Assembly (NCBI RefSeq): GCF_008180725.1
Contig: NZ_VTEV01000001.1
Location: 62,001-126,000, forward strand
Source: Sutcliffiella horikoshii
Lineage (GTDB): Bacteria > Bacillota > Bacilli > Bacillales > Bacillaceae_I
Direction: 5' to 3'
DNA: 64,000 nt
The position numbers and the translations under genes are program-made. How positions within the stretch are numbered: the stretch's first letter is position 1; each line of letters begins with the position of its first letter. Below, in pieces: positions 24,376 to 33,506 of this stretch. Under the pieces are notes generated by a model. That model did not search any database and was not told the origin of the DNA. It saw only the letters and a list, made by a program, of their open reading frames with translations.

Positions 24376-25056
24376 GTGACAAATGCAAATAAAAAATTGG
24401 TAGGGCAAAACGCCTTGTCCCAGGAAGAGTGCCTACAGGACCATTATCGTCTATTACTCCGATATTGCCTGTTTCTTACGAAAAACGAATGGGATGGCTG
24501 TGACCTTGCACAAGAAACCATGGCAAAGACTATTAAGCATTACGCTCATGGTTCTGTTATTAGCCAAAGTCTTCTTAAGAAAATTGCTTACAACAAGTGG
24601 ATTGATGTTGTTCGGAGTCGACAAAAAGAAATAGTGCAGGATGTTCTTAATGAAGAGGTGCATCATCATGATTTGGAGAAAGCCCTCATTATCACAGATA
24701 CATTACTTACACATACTACACCCAAACAGGCAGTGATATTCTTTCTTACAGAAGCATTTAATTATCAATCTGCTGAAATTGCCGACATGCTTGGCACAAC
24801 AGAAGGAGCGGTAAAAGCAGCTTTGCACCGCTCAAGAAAAAGATTGAACAAAAAAGAGGCACCTAATATTGAGCTCATGGACAGTTTTTGGAGCGAGGAG
24901 GAAAAGCAACTATTGCCACCGTTATTCCTAGAAAGCCTTCAGGAAGAAGATCCAGGAGTTCTCATTGATGCCCTGCCGACTATTTTCCAGCTTAACGTCA
25001 CGACGTACGCACTTCCTACTCACACTCCTAACAATGCATTTAAGTGCGCTGCATAA
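24376..25056 (+). CDS. ECF-like RNA polymerase sigma factor with C-terminal extension
   Basis: A 226-residue sigma-70-type factor. Region 2 spans about residues 20-85 ([42 protein letters not shown]). Region 4 spans about 105-155 ([43 protein letters not shown]). About 65 extra residues follow. No anti-sigma gene is adjacent; instead a clpP paralogue starts 17 bp downstream. The GTG at 24376 has AAGGAGTG. The C-terminal tail could act as a built-in regulatory element, as in some ECF groups (inference). Confidence 0.85.
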   Translation: MTNANKKLVGQNALSQEECLQDHYRLLLRYCLFLTKNEWDGCDLAQETMAKTIKHYAHGSVISQSLLKKIAYNKWIDVVRSRQKEIVQDVLNEEVHHHDLEKALIITDTLLTHTTPKQAVIFFLTEAFNYQSAEIADMLGTTEGAVKAALHRSRKRLNKKEAPNIELMDSFWSEEEKQLLPPLFLESLQEEDPGVLIDALPTIFQLNVTTYALPTHTPNNAFKCAA

Positions 25057-25073
25057 AGAAGGAGGAAATGAAC

Positions 25074-25655
25074 ATGAATACCATACCTTATGTCATTGAA
25101 CAATCCAGCAGAGGAGAACGCTCTTACGATATATATTCTCGCTTGCTGAAAGACCGTATTATCATGATTGGGGATGAAATAAATGATCAGATCGCAAATA
25201 GTGTCGTTGCCCAATTACTTTTTCTAGCCGCCGATGACCCAGAAAAGGACATTTCCATCTATATCAACAGTCCAGGCGGCTCTACTACTGCTGGATTTGC
25301 CATTCTTGATACCATGCACTATATCAAACCAGATGTTCGAACAATCTGTATTGGGATGGCCGCATCTTTTGGCGCAATGCTGTTGATGGCAGGAACAAAG
25401 GGGAAGAGGCTTGCGTTGCCAAACAGTGAAATTATGATTCATCAGCCACTCGGTGGTGTTAGAGGTCAGGCGACGGAAATTGAAATATCAGCTCGTAGAA
25501 TCCTGAAATTAAAAGATGACCTTCATAAAATGATTGCTGATTATACTGGACAGCCAATTGAAAAAATAGAGCTTGATACCGACAGAGATCATTTTATGAC
25601 TGCAAGTGAAGCAAAGGTATACGGAATTATCGATGAGGTAATTAATAAGGGATAA
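25074..25655 (+). CDS. clpP: ClpP-family serine protease (paralogue, sigma-factor-linked)
   Basis: A 193-residue Clp proteolytic subunit with a complete catalytic triad at canonical numbering: S98 in [11 protein letters not shown]123 in MIHQPLGG and D172 in DRDHFM. The N-terminus ([25 protein letters not shown]) is of the normal ClpP type. It assembles as a tetradecamer used by ClpC, ClpX or ClpE ATPases. The main clpP of bacilli sits in another context, so this is probably a second copy, though the rest of the genome is not seen. The ATG at 25074 lies eight bases after GGAGG. It is in an operon with the sigma factor and ends at a terminator. Confidence 0.9.
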   Translation: MNTIPYVIEQSSRGERSYDIYSRLLKDRIIMIGDEINDQIANSVVAQLLFLAADDPEKDISIYINSPGGSTTAGFAILDTMHYIKPDVRTICIGMAASFGAMLLMAGTKGKRLALPNSEIMIHQPLGGVRGQATEIEISARRILKLKDDLHKMIADYTGQPIEKIELDTDRDHFMTASEAKVYGIIDEVINKG

Positions 25656-25657
25656 TA

Positions 25658-25693
25658 AAAAAGCAGGCACCTCACAAGAGGAAGCCTGTTTTT
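25658..25693. terminator. Bidirectional terminator after clpP
   Basis: AAGCAGGC with CCTC pairs with GAGG and GCCTGTT, followed by TTTT. It is shared with the convergent tetR gene. Confidence 0.85.
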
Positions 25694-26279
25694 ATTCCTT
25701 TTTACCGATAATACCGTAAAAAAAGATATTGGTAATGTCTTCTGTTAACGGAAGCACTTTTTGATAGACTTCTTCTCGTTGCATATAATCCTTAAGCATC
25801 TGCACATAGAAAAGAATGGCTTCTTGGGAAAGATTTGGATCAACATAACCTTGTTCCTTTCCTTCCTCAAACAATTTCGCAAAATAAGGAAGTGCTTTTT
25901 CCACATAGATTTTCTCGATGATATTACCTTCTGTTGCATATTCTTTCATCATATAGTGATAGAATTCTTCGTGTATTTGTTTTGAAATTTCTTTTTTATT
26001 GAAAATAATTTGTTTGATTTTCTCTGGGAACGGGATATCACTGTGAATGAGCTTTTCAAAATCGTCAGAAGTTTTATTTATGTAATAACCAAACACATCA
26101 CTTGTTAATTTATGTTTGCTTTCAAAGTAATTATAGATAGTTACTTGCGAAACATTGGCCTTTTGGGCTATTTCAGAAATAGATACTTTCTGGACTCCAT
26201 ATTCCATAAAAAGAGTCAAAGCAGCTTCTAAAATATCTTGTTTCTTTTGTTCTCTCCGTCGTTGAAAACCGTCCATCAT
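25692..26279 (-). CDS. TetR-family transcriptional repressor
   Basis: A 195-residue regulator with an N-terminal TetR helix-turn-helix (ILEAALTLFMEYGVQKVSISEIAQKANVSQVTIYNYF in outline, residues 15-55) and an unrecognised ligand-binding C-terminal domain. It is divergent from a two-gene ABC exporter. An 11-bp inverted repeat brackets the exporter promoter in the intergenic region, which fits a local repressor that is released by the exported compound. A second ATG at codon 2 is equally possible as the start. Confidence 0.88.
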   Translation of the reverse strand: MMDGFQRRREQKKQDILEAALTLFMEYGVQKVSISEIAQKANVSQVTIYNYFESKHKLTSDVFGYYINKTSDDFEKLIHSDIPFPEKIKQIIFNKKEISKQIHEEFYHYMMKEYATEGNIIEKIYVEKALPYFAKLFEEGKEQGYVDPNLSQEAILFYVQMLKDYMQREEVYQKVLPLTEDITNIFFYGIIGKKE

Positions 26280-26329
26280 TTTTCACCTCTTTTATATTTT
26301 AATCAAAATTATGTAATAAAACAAATAAA

Positions 26330-26380
26330 ATAGTTCATAAACTCTTGTCAAAGGACTATTTTATATATATTATGAACTAT
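26330..26380 (+). promoter_or_regulatory. Exporter promoter bracketed by an 11-bp inverted repeat
   Basis: ATAGTTCATAA (26330-26340) and TTATGAACTAT (26370-26380) are exact inverted repeats. Between them is a promoter: -35 TTGTCA at 26345-26350, 17 bp, and -10 TATTAT at 26368-26373. The right arm overlaps the -10. It is a likely TetR operator pair. Confidence 0.7.
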
Positions 26381-26448
26381 GTAAGTAAAAATATTTCATA
26401 TTTTTCTTTTCTGTATGATCTATCATGTAGATTGAGGGAGGGTCTTTC

Positions 26449-27363
26449 ATGACCATTTTAGAGACAAAAAATTTATGTAAAACATTCGGTAAATTCACTG
26501 CGTTGGACGGGGTAAATCTAAATGTAAACAGTGGAGAGGTCTACGGATTCATCGGACCAAACGGAGCGGGGAAATCCACCACTATACGTATATTATTGGG
26601 CATTCTAAAAGCTTCACAAGGCGAGGCAAAGATATTTGGCTTAGATGCCTGGAAGGATGCTGTAGAGATTCATAAACGCATTGCCTATGTACCTGGTGAT
26701 GTGACATTATGGCCAAATCTAACTGGTGGAGAAGTCATTGATCTATTCATGAAACTTCGTGGAGGAAGCAACACTGGAAAGAGAGAAGAGTTGATTGAAA
26801 GATTTAAACTGGATCCTTCAAAAAAATGCAGAACTTATTCTAAAGGAAATCGGCAAAAAGTAGCATTAGTTGCGGCATTTGCTTCAAATGCAGATTTATA
26901 TATACTAGATGAACCTACTTCAGGACTTGATCCATTAATGGAGATGATTTTCCAGGAATGCGTATTGGAGGCTAAACTTGCCGGAAAGAGTGTGCTTCTT
27001 TCAAGCCATATTCTCTCTGAGGTTGAAAAGCTCTGTGATCGTGTAGGGATCATTCGACAAGGAAAAATAATAGAAACAGGCACGTTACATGAGTTAAGAC
27101 ATTTAACCAGAACAAATCTCCTTATTGAAACAAAAGAGCAGGTATTGGATATTCGTTCATTGAAAGGTATACATGAAGTAGAACAACAAGACTCTGCATT
27201 ATCATTTCAAGTTGACGCAGAGGAACTTGCTAACGTCATGAAGCATGTGAGCGGGTTCGGTCTTGTAAAGTTAGAGAGTTCTCCTCCTACTTTAGAGGAT
27301 TTATTTATGCGACATTATGATAGTGGCAATACTTCCAATACAGGAGCGGGAGGAGAATCCTAA
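26449..27363 (+). CDS. ABC transporter ATP-binding protein (drug exporter type)
   Basis: A 304-residue ATPase with Walker A GPNGAGKST (about residues 36-44), a degenerate signature YSKGNRQKVAL in place of LSGGQ, Walker B LYILDEPTSGLD and the switch histidine in SSHILSEVEKL. The degenerate signature and the roughly 75-residue C-terminal extension are normal for the CcmA-type exporters that pair with large two-half permeases. It overlaps the permease start by one base (TAATG). It lies under the TetR-bracketed promoter. Confidence 0.92.
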   Translation: MTILETKNLCKTFGKFTALDGVNLNVNSGEVYGFIGPNGAGKSTTIRILLGILKASQGEAKIFGLDAWKDAVEIHKRIAYVPGDVTLWPNLTGGEVIDLFMKLRGGSNTGKREELIERFKLDPSKKCRTYSKGNRQKVALVAAFASNADLYILDEPTSGLDPLMEMIFQECVLEAKLAGKSVLLSSHILSEVEKLCDRVGIIRQGKIIETGTLHELRHLTRTNLLIETKEQVLDIRSLKGIHEVEQQDSALSFQVDAEELANVMKHVSGFGLVKLESSPPTLEDLFMRHYDSGNTSNTGAGGES

Positions 27364-28967
27364 TGTGGAAGCAACGTTTTAGTAATACAGGAAACCTTAT
27401 TTTCTTCATTTTGAAACGTGATAAAATTCGTATTCCAATTTGGCTTATATCCATTACACTAATGACTTTATTAACTGCCACTTCTTTTTCTGGTTTGTAT
27501 GCCAATGACCAGGAAAGGCAAGCAATCGCTGAAACGATGAAGAATCCTGCCATGACCGCAATGGTCGGTAAGGGCTATGGACTGGAAAACTATACAGAAG
27601 GCCCAATGATGGCGCATCAAATGCTTCTTTTTACAGCCATAGTGGTAGCAATCATGAGTATCCTACTCGTTACTCGTCATACAAGAAATGATGAGGAAGA
27701 GGGACGCGTGGAGTTAATACGTTCCTTGCCTGTAGGTCGTTTAGCTAATGTTACTGCAACTCTACTTGTAATGACAGCAACCAATGTGTTATTGGCTTTC
27801 TTAATTGCTTTTAGCTTATTCTTTCTGGGAATTGAAAGCATTGATTTGAACGGTTCTATTTTATATGGTGCAGCATTAGGTGCTACAGGGTTATTTTTCA
27901 CGGGAATTACGCTTCTTTTTGCACAGTTATCCTCCAATCCGCGGGGGACAATTGGATTATCATTTACTGTACTTACTTTATCGTACTTAATTCGTGCGGT
28001 AGGAGATGTAAGTAATGAAACCTTGTCATGGGTTTCCCCACTGGGATGGATATTGGGGACAGAAGTTTATGTGAACAACTATTGGTGGCCGGTTTTTCTT
28101 ACAATAGGGACCTCAATAATTATTGCCATAACTGCGCTCTATTTACATGCGTTGCGTGATCTGGGCTCCGGCTTCATCCCAACAAAGCCGGGTAAAAGAA
28201 ATGCTTCACGTTTCTTAAATAGTCCTTTCGGATTGGCGTTCAGGCTCCAACGTACTGCAATCATCGCTTGGGCGATAGGAATGTTCATCTTAGGTGTATC
28301 GTATGGGTCCGTGCTAGGGGACCTGGAAACATTCATTTCTAGTAATGAAATGATGGCAGAAATGTTACCTCCTGTGGAAGGATACACGTTAACTGAACAG
28401 TTTATGACCATGCTTATGGCTATTATTTCGATGCTTTGTACAATTCCTCCTATCATGTTTTTGTTAAAGCTAAAAGGGGAGGAGAAGAGGGGGCACCTGG
28501 AGCCAATTCTTTCTAAAAGCGTGTCAAGATCAAAGCTCCTCGGGAGTTACATGTTGTTGTCTCTCATCTTTGGCTTTATTATGCTAACCTTGGCTATAGT
28601 AGGATTGTGGGTGGCAGCAGATTCAGTCATGGACGATCCCATTTCGTTGCAGTCATTTTTAAAAGCTGGGTTAGTCTATTTACCTGCATTGTGGATCGTG
28701 ACGGGAATAGGGGTAGCTACAATTGGATTAAAGCCTAAATTGACAGGTCTCACATGGCTTGTACTGGGCTATTCGTTTTTTGTTGTTTATCTTGGAGGCA
28801 TGCTCAAGTTGCCTGAATGGATGGCAACTTTATCGCCATACGGACATATTCCACAAATCCCAGTCGAAGAGGTCAGCTATCTAACCCTTGCCATTCTTAT
28901 TTTTATTGCAATTTTATTAACATTGGTAGGCTTTATAGGATATCGTAATCGCGATATTACTGAATAA
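27363..28967 (+). CDS. ABC exporter permease (polyketide-antibiotic exporter type)
   Basis: A 534-residue membrane protein made of two homologous halves of about six helices each. The start (ILKRDKIRIPIWLISITLM) and the cytosolic RHTRNDEEEGRVELIRSLPVGR element near residue 110, echoed by LKGEEKRGHLEPILSKSVSR in the second half, match the TnrB-like putative exporters of polyketide antibiotics (COG3559). It is translationally coupled to the ATPase. The substrate is unknown; the pairing with a TetR repressor suggests inducible efflux of a toxic compound. Confidence 0.85.
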   Translation: MWKQRFSNTGNLIFFILKRDKIRIPIWLISITLMTLLTATSFSGLYANDQERQAIAETMKNPAMTAMVGKGYGLENYTEGPMMAHQMLLFTAIVVAIMSILLVTRHTRNDEEEGRVELIRSLPVGRLANVTATLLVMTATNVLLAFLIAFSLFFLGIESIDLNGSILYGAALGATGLFFTGITLLFAQLSSNPRGTIGLSFTVLTLSYLIRAVGDVSNETLSWVSPLGWILGTEVYVNNYWWPVFLTIGTSIIIAITALYLHALRDLGSGFIPTKPGKRNASRFLNSPFGLAFRLQRTAIIAWAIGMFILGVSYGSVLGDLETFISSNEMMAEMLPPVEGYTLTEQFMTMLMAIISMLCTIPPIMFLLKLKGEEKRGHLEPILSKSVSRSKLLGSYMLLSLIFGFIMLTLAIVGLWVAADSVMDDPISLQSFLKAGLVYLPALWIVTGIGVATIGLKPKLTGLTWLVLGYSFFVVYLGGMLKLPEWMATLSPYGHIPQIPVEEVSYLTLAILIFIAILLTLVGFIGYRNRDITE

Positions 28968-28977
28968 TTTAGTTGTG

Positions 28978-29005
28978 CCCCCTTGTTTTAATAACGAGGG
29001 GGTTT
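28978..29005 (+). terminator. Terminator after the ABC exporter
   Basis: CCCCCTTGTT pairs with AACGAGGGGG across a short loop, followed by TTT. Confidence 0.75.
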
Positions 29006-29061
29006 ACTTGTATAAAACACCTTTTCATCGAGCAATCTACAAGGGAAAAGGAGTGAAAAAA

Positions 29062-29511
29062 ATGAAGCATGTTATGCCGTTATTAATAAAATTCATCGCC
29101 AGCTTTTTAATCCTATCCTTTTTCTTGAATCAGTTTGCTGAGATCTCTTTCCTAGATATCCTTTTGACAACCGTTCTTCTTGTTACTTTTTCGTACTTTG
29201 TAGTGGATGATATGGTCTTGCCACGAACAAATTACACATTCGCTGCAGTTTTTGACTTTGTATTTAATTTTGCCGTTATTGCTTTTATGGTATATATTCT
29301 GACCAATCTAAGTGGAGGATTCTTGTTACCATCCGCTATAGCAGCTTTAACGATCACTGTATTTGAAGTGTTCTTTCATCTATACCTTGTCAAAAGTGTT
29401 TTCCCGGATCACCCTAGGAAGCAATCGAAGAGGGACGCTAAACCGATGGAACTACAAACAGAGTTCTCAGAAGAGCTAAGTGTACATGAAAAGAAGAAGA
29501 GAGAAAACTAA
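29062..29511 (+). CDS. YndM-like membrane protein (DUF2512)
   Basis: A 149-residue protein with four hydrophobic helices (about residues 6-24, 28-46, 58-77 and 84-106) and a charged C-terminal tail. The pattern YFVVDDMVLPRTNYTFAAVFDF is characteristic of DUF2512/YndM proteins of bacilli. The ATG at 29062 follows AAAAGGAGTG; an upstream open frame overlaps the previous terminator and is not used. The function is unknown. Confidence 0.75.
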   Translation: MKHVMPLLIKFIASFLILSFFLNQFAEISFLDILLTTVLLVTFSYFVVDDMVLPRTNYTFAAVFDFVFNFAVIAFMVYILTNLSGGFLLPSAIAALTITVFEVFFHLYLVKSVFPDHPRKQSKRDAKPMELQTEFSEELSVHEKKKREN

Positions 29512-29537
29512 ACCCAATAATTTTGTTGGGTTTTTGT
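29511..29537 (+). terminator. Terminator after the YndM-like gene
   Basis: AACCCAA pairs with TTGGGTT over an 8-base loop, followed by T residues. Confidence 0.8.
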
Positions 29538-29597
29538 TTTTGTTTGCTATACTTTTATATATTCAGATTTAATTGGGGAAGGAGTCAATGAGTAATT

Positions 29598-30122
29598 ATG
29601 AGTCTTGATAAAGTGAAAGATTGGGTAGAGGCATTAGGGCTTGAAGCACATCCAGAAGGTGGCTTTTACAAACAAACATACGTATCAGGGGAAAACATCA
29701 CTGATAATGAACTATCTGTTTCTTTTGATGGTAAACGAAAGCTCTATTCAAGCATCTATTTTTTACTTACCGATGAAAACATTTCACACTTTCATCGGTT
29801 AAAATCAGATGAATTATGGTATTTTCATGGGGGCAGTTCATTAACCGTCCACGTCATTACAGAAGCAGGGAAGTATGAGCAACACAAGTTAGGTTTGAAT
29901 TTAGAGGAAGGGGAAAGACCGCAAGTATTAGTTCCGAAAAATTCTATTTTCGGTTCAAGTGTCGACACTCCAGATAGTTATGCATTAGTTGGTTGCATGG
30001 TGTCACCTGGCTTTGAATTCAAGGATTTTGAGATGTTTTCACAAGCAGAATTAATGAAAAAGTATCCGGAACACGAGAAAATTATTCGGAAGATGGCTTA
30101 TGAAGTGTTGCCAGATGAATGA
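29598..30122 (+). CDS. Cupin protein, DUF985 type
   Basis: A 174-residue beta-barrel protein. Motifs are HPEGGFYKQTY near residue 18, SSIYFLL, then HFHRLKSDELWYFHGGSSL with the cupin histidines, and the late GCMVSPGFEFKDFEM. This is the DUF985 cupin family, whose members may act on sugar nucleotides or other small molecules; no reaction is established. The AAGGAG ribosome site lies 13 bases before the ATG at 29598 and nearer to an out-of-frame ATG at 29588 that opens only a six-codon frame. Confidence 0.8.
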   Translation: MSLDKVKDWVEALGLEAHPEGGFYKQTYVSGENITDNELSVSFDGKRKLYSSIYFLLTDENISHFHRLKSDELWYFHGGSSLTVHVITEAGKYEQHKLGLNLEEGERPQVLVPKNSIFGSSVDTPDSYALVGCMVSPGFEFKDFEMFSQAELMKKYPEHEKIIRKMAYEVLPDE

Positions 30123-30165
30123 AGTAACCCCCTTTCAAAGTAGAGGAAGGGGGTTACTTATTTTT
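30123..30165. terminator. Bidirectional terminator between cupin and hxlR-type genes
   Basis: AGTAACCCCCTT pairs with AAGGGGGTTACT, followed by TATTTTT. Confidence 0.88.
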
Positions 30166-30511
30166 CATTTGTATCTATTAAAACTAACTCTTTATCTGGG
30201 CAAGTTTTCTCAATATGGTGTTCCCCCCATGCACAAAGCATGTCCAAAGCAGGCTTCAGGGACCAGCCGTAATCGGTTAATTCATACTCCACTTTAGGAG
30301 GGACTTGATTATAAATAATGCGATTCACAACACCATCAGACTCTAGTTCTCTTAATTGTTGTGTGAGCATCTTTTGCGTAATAGTAGGCATTAACCTTTT
30401 GAGTTCACTTGTTCGTCTTTTACTTTTTATAAGGTGACAAAGGATGACTACTTTCCATTTACCACCGATAACTTCCAACGCAGCTTCCACTGGAATGTTG
30501 TATTTCTTCAT
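30158..30511 (-). CDS. HxlR-family transcriptional regulator
   Basis: A 117-residue winged-helix protein. The family signature IGGKWKVVILCHL starts at residue 15, followed by RTSELKRLMPTITQKMLTQQLRELESDGVVNR in outline and the wing PPKVEYELTDYGWSL. Single cysteines at about residues 24, 92 and 104 could be redox sensors as in YodB/HypR, but this is inference. It is divergently transcribed from an MFS exporter, its likely target. The intergenic region has repeated GTACTT words (30580 and 30612), possible half-sites. Confidence 0.9.
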   Translation of the reverse strand: MKKYNIPVEAALEVIGGKWKVVILCHLIKSKRRTSELKRLMPTITQKMLTQQLRELESDGVVNRIIYNQVPPKVEYELTDYGWSLKPALDMLCAWGEHHIEKTCPDKELVLIDTNEK

Positions 30512-30710
30512 AAAGTATCCCTTCTTTATAAGGTATTTATTTCACACATTATACCACCATGGTCTTAAAGGTAAATAGGGTACTTCCAGGTGCCTACCTC
30601 ACTTTAAAGTGCGTACTTACATTTAATAAATACTGCCTTCATAATAAGGACTCGTAAGGCTACCATATGGCGCCCAAGGTAGTCCGCATATTATGAAGGA
30701 GGAATTTATT

Positions 30711-31925
30711 ATGAGTTCACAAGCAGTTCCTATAAATCATTCTAATACAAAAAGAAAAAATAGTACGTTAGCATTGTTAGCTTTAGCAATTAGTGCGTTT
30801 GGAATTGGTACTACTGAATTTGTACCAGTAGGCTTATTATCAACGATATCAAATGATTTGAACATCTCGATTACAATGGCAGGATTGTTAATCTCGGGCT
30901 ATGCGATGGGTGTTGCCATTGGTGCACCAGTTTTAACCGCACTTACAAATAAGATGAATCGAAAGACGTTACTTATCTCTCTAATGATTGTATTTATTAT
31001 TGGTAATTCAGTAGCAGCTTTATCCAGCAATTATGAATTACTATTGGTAGCAAGGTTTATCACCGCTTTTTCACACGGAATCTTCTTTTCAATAGGGGCA
31101 ACAATTGCTGCAGATCTTGTTCCTGCCGACAAAAGAGCAAGCGCCATTGCATTGATGTTTACAGGATTAACTGTAGCGACAGTAACAGGTGTACCACTAG
31201 GAACCTTTATTGGGCAAATGTTTGGCTGGAGAGCAACGTTTTGGGGTGTTGCTTTATTGGGAGTGATTGGAGCAGCAGCAAGTTGGTTTCTCATCCCACG
31301 AGATTTAAAAGAAGCACCACCATCAACGTTACGTGAGCAACTTGATGTGTTGAAAAACAGTAAACTTCTGATCGCTTTTGCGATAACCGCCTTAGGGTAT
31401 GGAGGGACTTTTGTTACCTTTACTTACTTGACACCACTGTTGGTAGATGTCACAGGATTCAGTGCAAATTGGGTTAGTGGTATCTTACTTGTTTATGGAA
31501 TTGCTGTTGCAGTTGGAAATGTAATTGGTGGTAAGGCTTCCGATAAAAATCCTTTGAAGGCACTTATGTGGATGTTTATGATGCAAGCTGTTATTTTAAT
31601 TGTTTTGACATTTGCAGCGCCATTTAAAGTTGTAGGGTTGATTGTAATCTTTTTAATGGGGATGTTTGCTTTTATGAATGTACCCGGACTCCAAGTGTTG
31701 GTTGTGAATCTGGCGGAAAAATATGTACCTTCTGCAGTGAACGTCGCTTCTGCGCTCAATATCGCAGCATTTAACGTAGGGATAGCGATTGGATCGTTGT
31801 TCGGCGGGATTATTGTGGATTCCATAGGTCTGATCCATACTCCATGGATTGGGGGAGTCATGGTGATGGGGGCTGTTGGGTTGACGGTTAAGTTGATGAA
31901 AATGGAAGGGAAAACTGCTCAGTGA
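30711..31925 (+). CDS. MFS efflux transporter (DHA1, AraJ/YdhL-like)
   Basis: A 404-residue protein with about twelve helices. The first helix has ISAFGIGTTEFVPVGLL, the hallmark of the AraJ/YdhL/SotB group of sugar, purine or drug exporters; helix 5 has TGLTVATVTGVPLGTFIGQ (motif C, antiporter). Sequence near residue 65 matches MFS motif A weakly (LTNKMNRKTLL). The ATG at 30711 lies eight bases after AAGGAGG. The divergent HxlR regulator suggests induction by an electrophile or drug. Confidence 0.88.
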   Translation: MSSQAVPINHSNTKRKNSTLALLALAISAFGIGTTEFVPVGLLSTISNDLNISITMAGLLISGYAMGVAIGAPVLTALTNKMNRKTLLISLMIVFIIGNSVAALSSNYELLLVARFITAFSHGIFFSIGATIAADLVPADKRASAIALMFTGLTVATVTGVPLGTFIGQMFGWRATFWGVALLGVIGAAASWFLIPRDLKEAPPSTLREQLDVLKNSKLLIAFAITALGYGGTFVTFTYLTPLLVDVTGFSANWVSGILLVYGIAVAVGNVIGGKASDKNPLKALMWMFMMQAVILIVLTFAAPFKVVGLIVIFLMGMFAFMNVPGLQVLVVNLAEKYVPSAVNVASALNIAAFNVGIAIGSLFGGIIVDSIGLIHTPWIGGVMVMGAVGLTVKLMKMEGKTAQ

Positions 31926-31944
31926 TGGGCGGTTTTTTCTTTTT
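31911..31944 (+). terminator. Terminator overlapping the MFS stop codon
   Basis: AAAACTGCTCA pairs with TGGGCGGTTTT (G-U pairs included), followed by a T-rich tail. The left arm includes the last codons of the gene. Confidence 0.7.
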
Positions 31945-32044
31945 TATACGGGTGAAGTGCTATTATTTGCACACAAGAACATATGTTCGTATAATAGAAA
32001 TATAGGCAATTAGATCTATATCTAGAGGAGAGGAAGGCGAAAAT

Positions 32045-33019
32045 ATGAAGCAGATGCCAAATAGAAAAATCACCTTAGACCTCCGAGAAATTATTAAAAT
32101 GTATGAAGATGGCATGAGTACCACTGAGATTGCAATCGAAGGGAATGTAACTAGCCGAAGAATTACACAAATTCTTAAGAAGAATAATGTGGAACTGCGG
32201 CCAAGGGGACATTGGAAGAGGAAGTATCATATAAATGAGGATTATTTTAAGCACTGGTCACCAAACATGGCGTATATATTAGGGTTTTTCTTGGCGGATG
32301 GAACTATTACTGATATAACACAAACTCTAAGTATTTCACAAAAAGAAATCGGGATTCTTGAACAAATACGGGATGAAATGAAGTCTAATCATCCAATAGG
32401 TAAAAATAAATATGGGGTATACTTCCTTAACATAAACAGCAAAATCATTAAAGATGACTTGATGAATATTCACGGCTTAACACCAAACAAGTCTAAAACT
32501 GTTGAGTTTCCTTATGTACCAGAAGAATATATACATCATTTTGTAAGAGGTTATTTTGATGGAGATGGAAGTATTAATTACGAAAAATACGTTGTAACAT
32601 TTGTTGGCGGATCCAAACTATTTTTTAGTGAATTAATAAAGGTGTTTGAAAAACAACATTTAACGCCATCTTTGAAGGACAGAAAATCACATTATCATCT
32701 ATTCATTTCAGGAAGGAAATCAATTCAGACTTTCGCTAACTGGATTTACAAGGACAAAACTTTGTATCTACAAAGGAAGTTTAATGAATTCAATAAAGAA
32801 AAATTGTCCTACAATCAGCTGAAAGATAGAGCTATAAAAGTTACTAAAGAAGCTGTGTTAGAACGCAGAAGGATTTTTTTAAACATATTAAAAGTAAATG
32901 GTTGTGTAAAGCTCACTAGTGAAAAAATTGGAATTAGTCCGTATACCTACAAAACCTGGCTGAAAAAAGATAGGATATTTGAACAGGAGTTTTATAATAT
33001 ACTTAATGAAAGAGAGTGA
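32045..33019 (+). CDS. Free-standing LAGLIDADG homing endonuclease-like protein with N-terminal HTH
   Basis: A 324-residue protein. Residues 10-50 form a helix-turn-helix (MYEDGMSTTEIAIEGNVTSRRITQIL). Two LAGLIDADG helices follow: AYILGFFLADGTI near residue 78 and HHFVRGYFDGDGSI near 165, each with the catalytic acidic residue. Another HTH-like segment (VKLTSEKIGISPYTYKTWLKK) lies at the C-terminus. This is a monomeric two-motif endonuclease that cleaves a long target site. It is not inside an intron or intein here; it has its own ribosome site and terminator. It is probably a mobile gene inserted between the exporter and guaD. Confidence 0.82.
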   Translation: MKQMPNRKITLDLREIIKMYEDGMSTTEIAIEGNVTSRRITQILKKNNVELRPRGHWKRKYHINEDYFKHWSPNMAYILGFFLADGTITDITQTLSISQKEIGILEQIRDEMKSNHPIGKNKYGVYFLNINSKIIKDDLMNIHGLTPNKSKTVEFPYVPEEYIHHFVRGYFDGDGSINYEKYVVTFVGGSKLFFSELIKVFEKQHLTPSLKDRKSHYHLFISGRKSIQTFANWIYKDKTLYLQRKFNEFNKEKLSYNQLKDRAIKVTKEAVLERRRIFLNILKVNGCVKLTSEKIGISPYTYKTWLKKDRIFEQEFYNILNERE

Positions 33020-33034
33020 ATGTGCTCTCTTTTT
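33009..33034 (+). terminator. Terminator at the end of the LAGLIDADG gene
   Basis: AGAGAG pairs with CTCTCT across a GTGAATGTG-like loop, followed by TTTT; the left arm includes the last codons. Confidence 0.65.
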
Positions 33035-33506
33035 AAATTAAATTTAGAGTTTACATAACACTTATTATGGGAAGTAATTAAAAAATCGGTATTTTGTATC
33101 AAAAACAAAGTAAACTTATGATAGTGAGACGAATTCGGTTAAAATCATTAAATGCCGCAGTTTACCTATTATTTAATTTAACTTGCAGTTTTTCAATAAA
33201 TATTTTTTTATAATGTTAAATCAAGAATCTCATATCAAAATAAGTGGGTCTGGCTAATTAAGATTTAAATATTTTATTTTTGAACCATTTCCTCTATGTA
33301 ATAATATTAATCTTCAGCGAAGTCATCTCTTTTATTATATAAGTTTACATAATATTATTACCGCAATCATTCTTATGAATTTGTCCCTCCATTTATCTAT
33401 CCTATTTAGTTAATAGTTTAGATTTATAAGTATTTACTTTCGAAACGTATTAACTTAAAAATAATGCAATAAGATGTTAGGAACCCCTTATTTTGGAGGT
33501 GTTTCT
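33035..33506. other. AT-rich intergenic region with no gene seen
   Basis: About 470 bp that is very AT-rich with short homopolymer runs and no open frame with a ribosome site. No riboswitch fold was recognised before guaD. It may be flanking debris from arrival of the LAGLIDADG gene, but no terminal repeats were found. Confidence 0.4.

Noticed and set aside
33035-33506. Purine riboswitch upstream of guaD
   Set aside because: No conserved loop sequences of the purine aptamer were found, and the region is nearly featureless AT-rich DNA.
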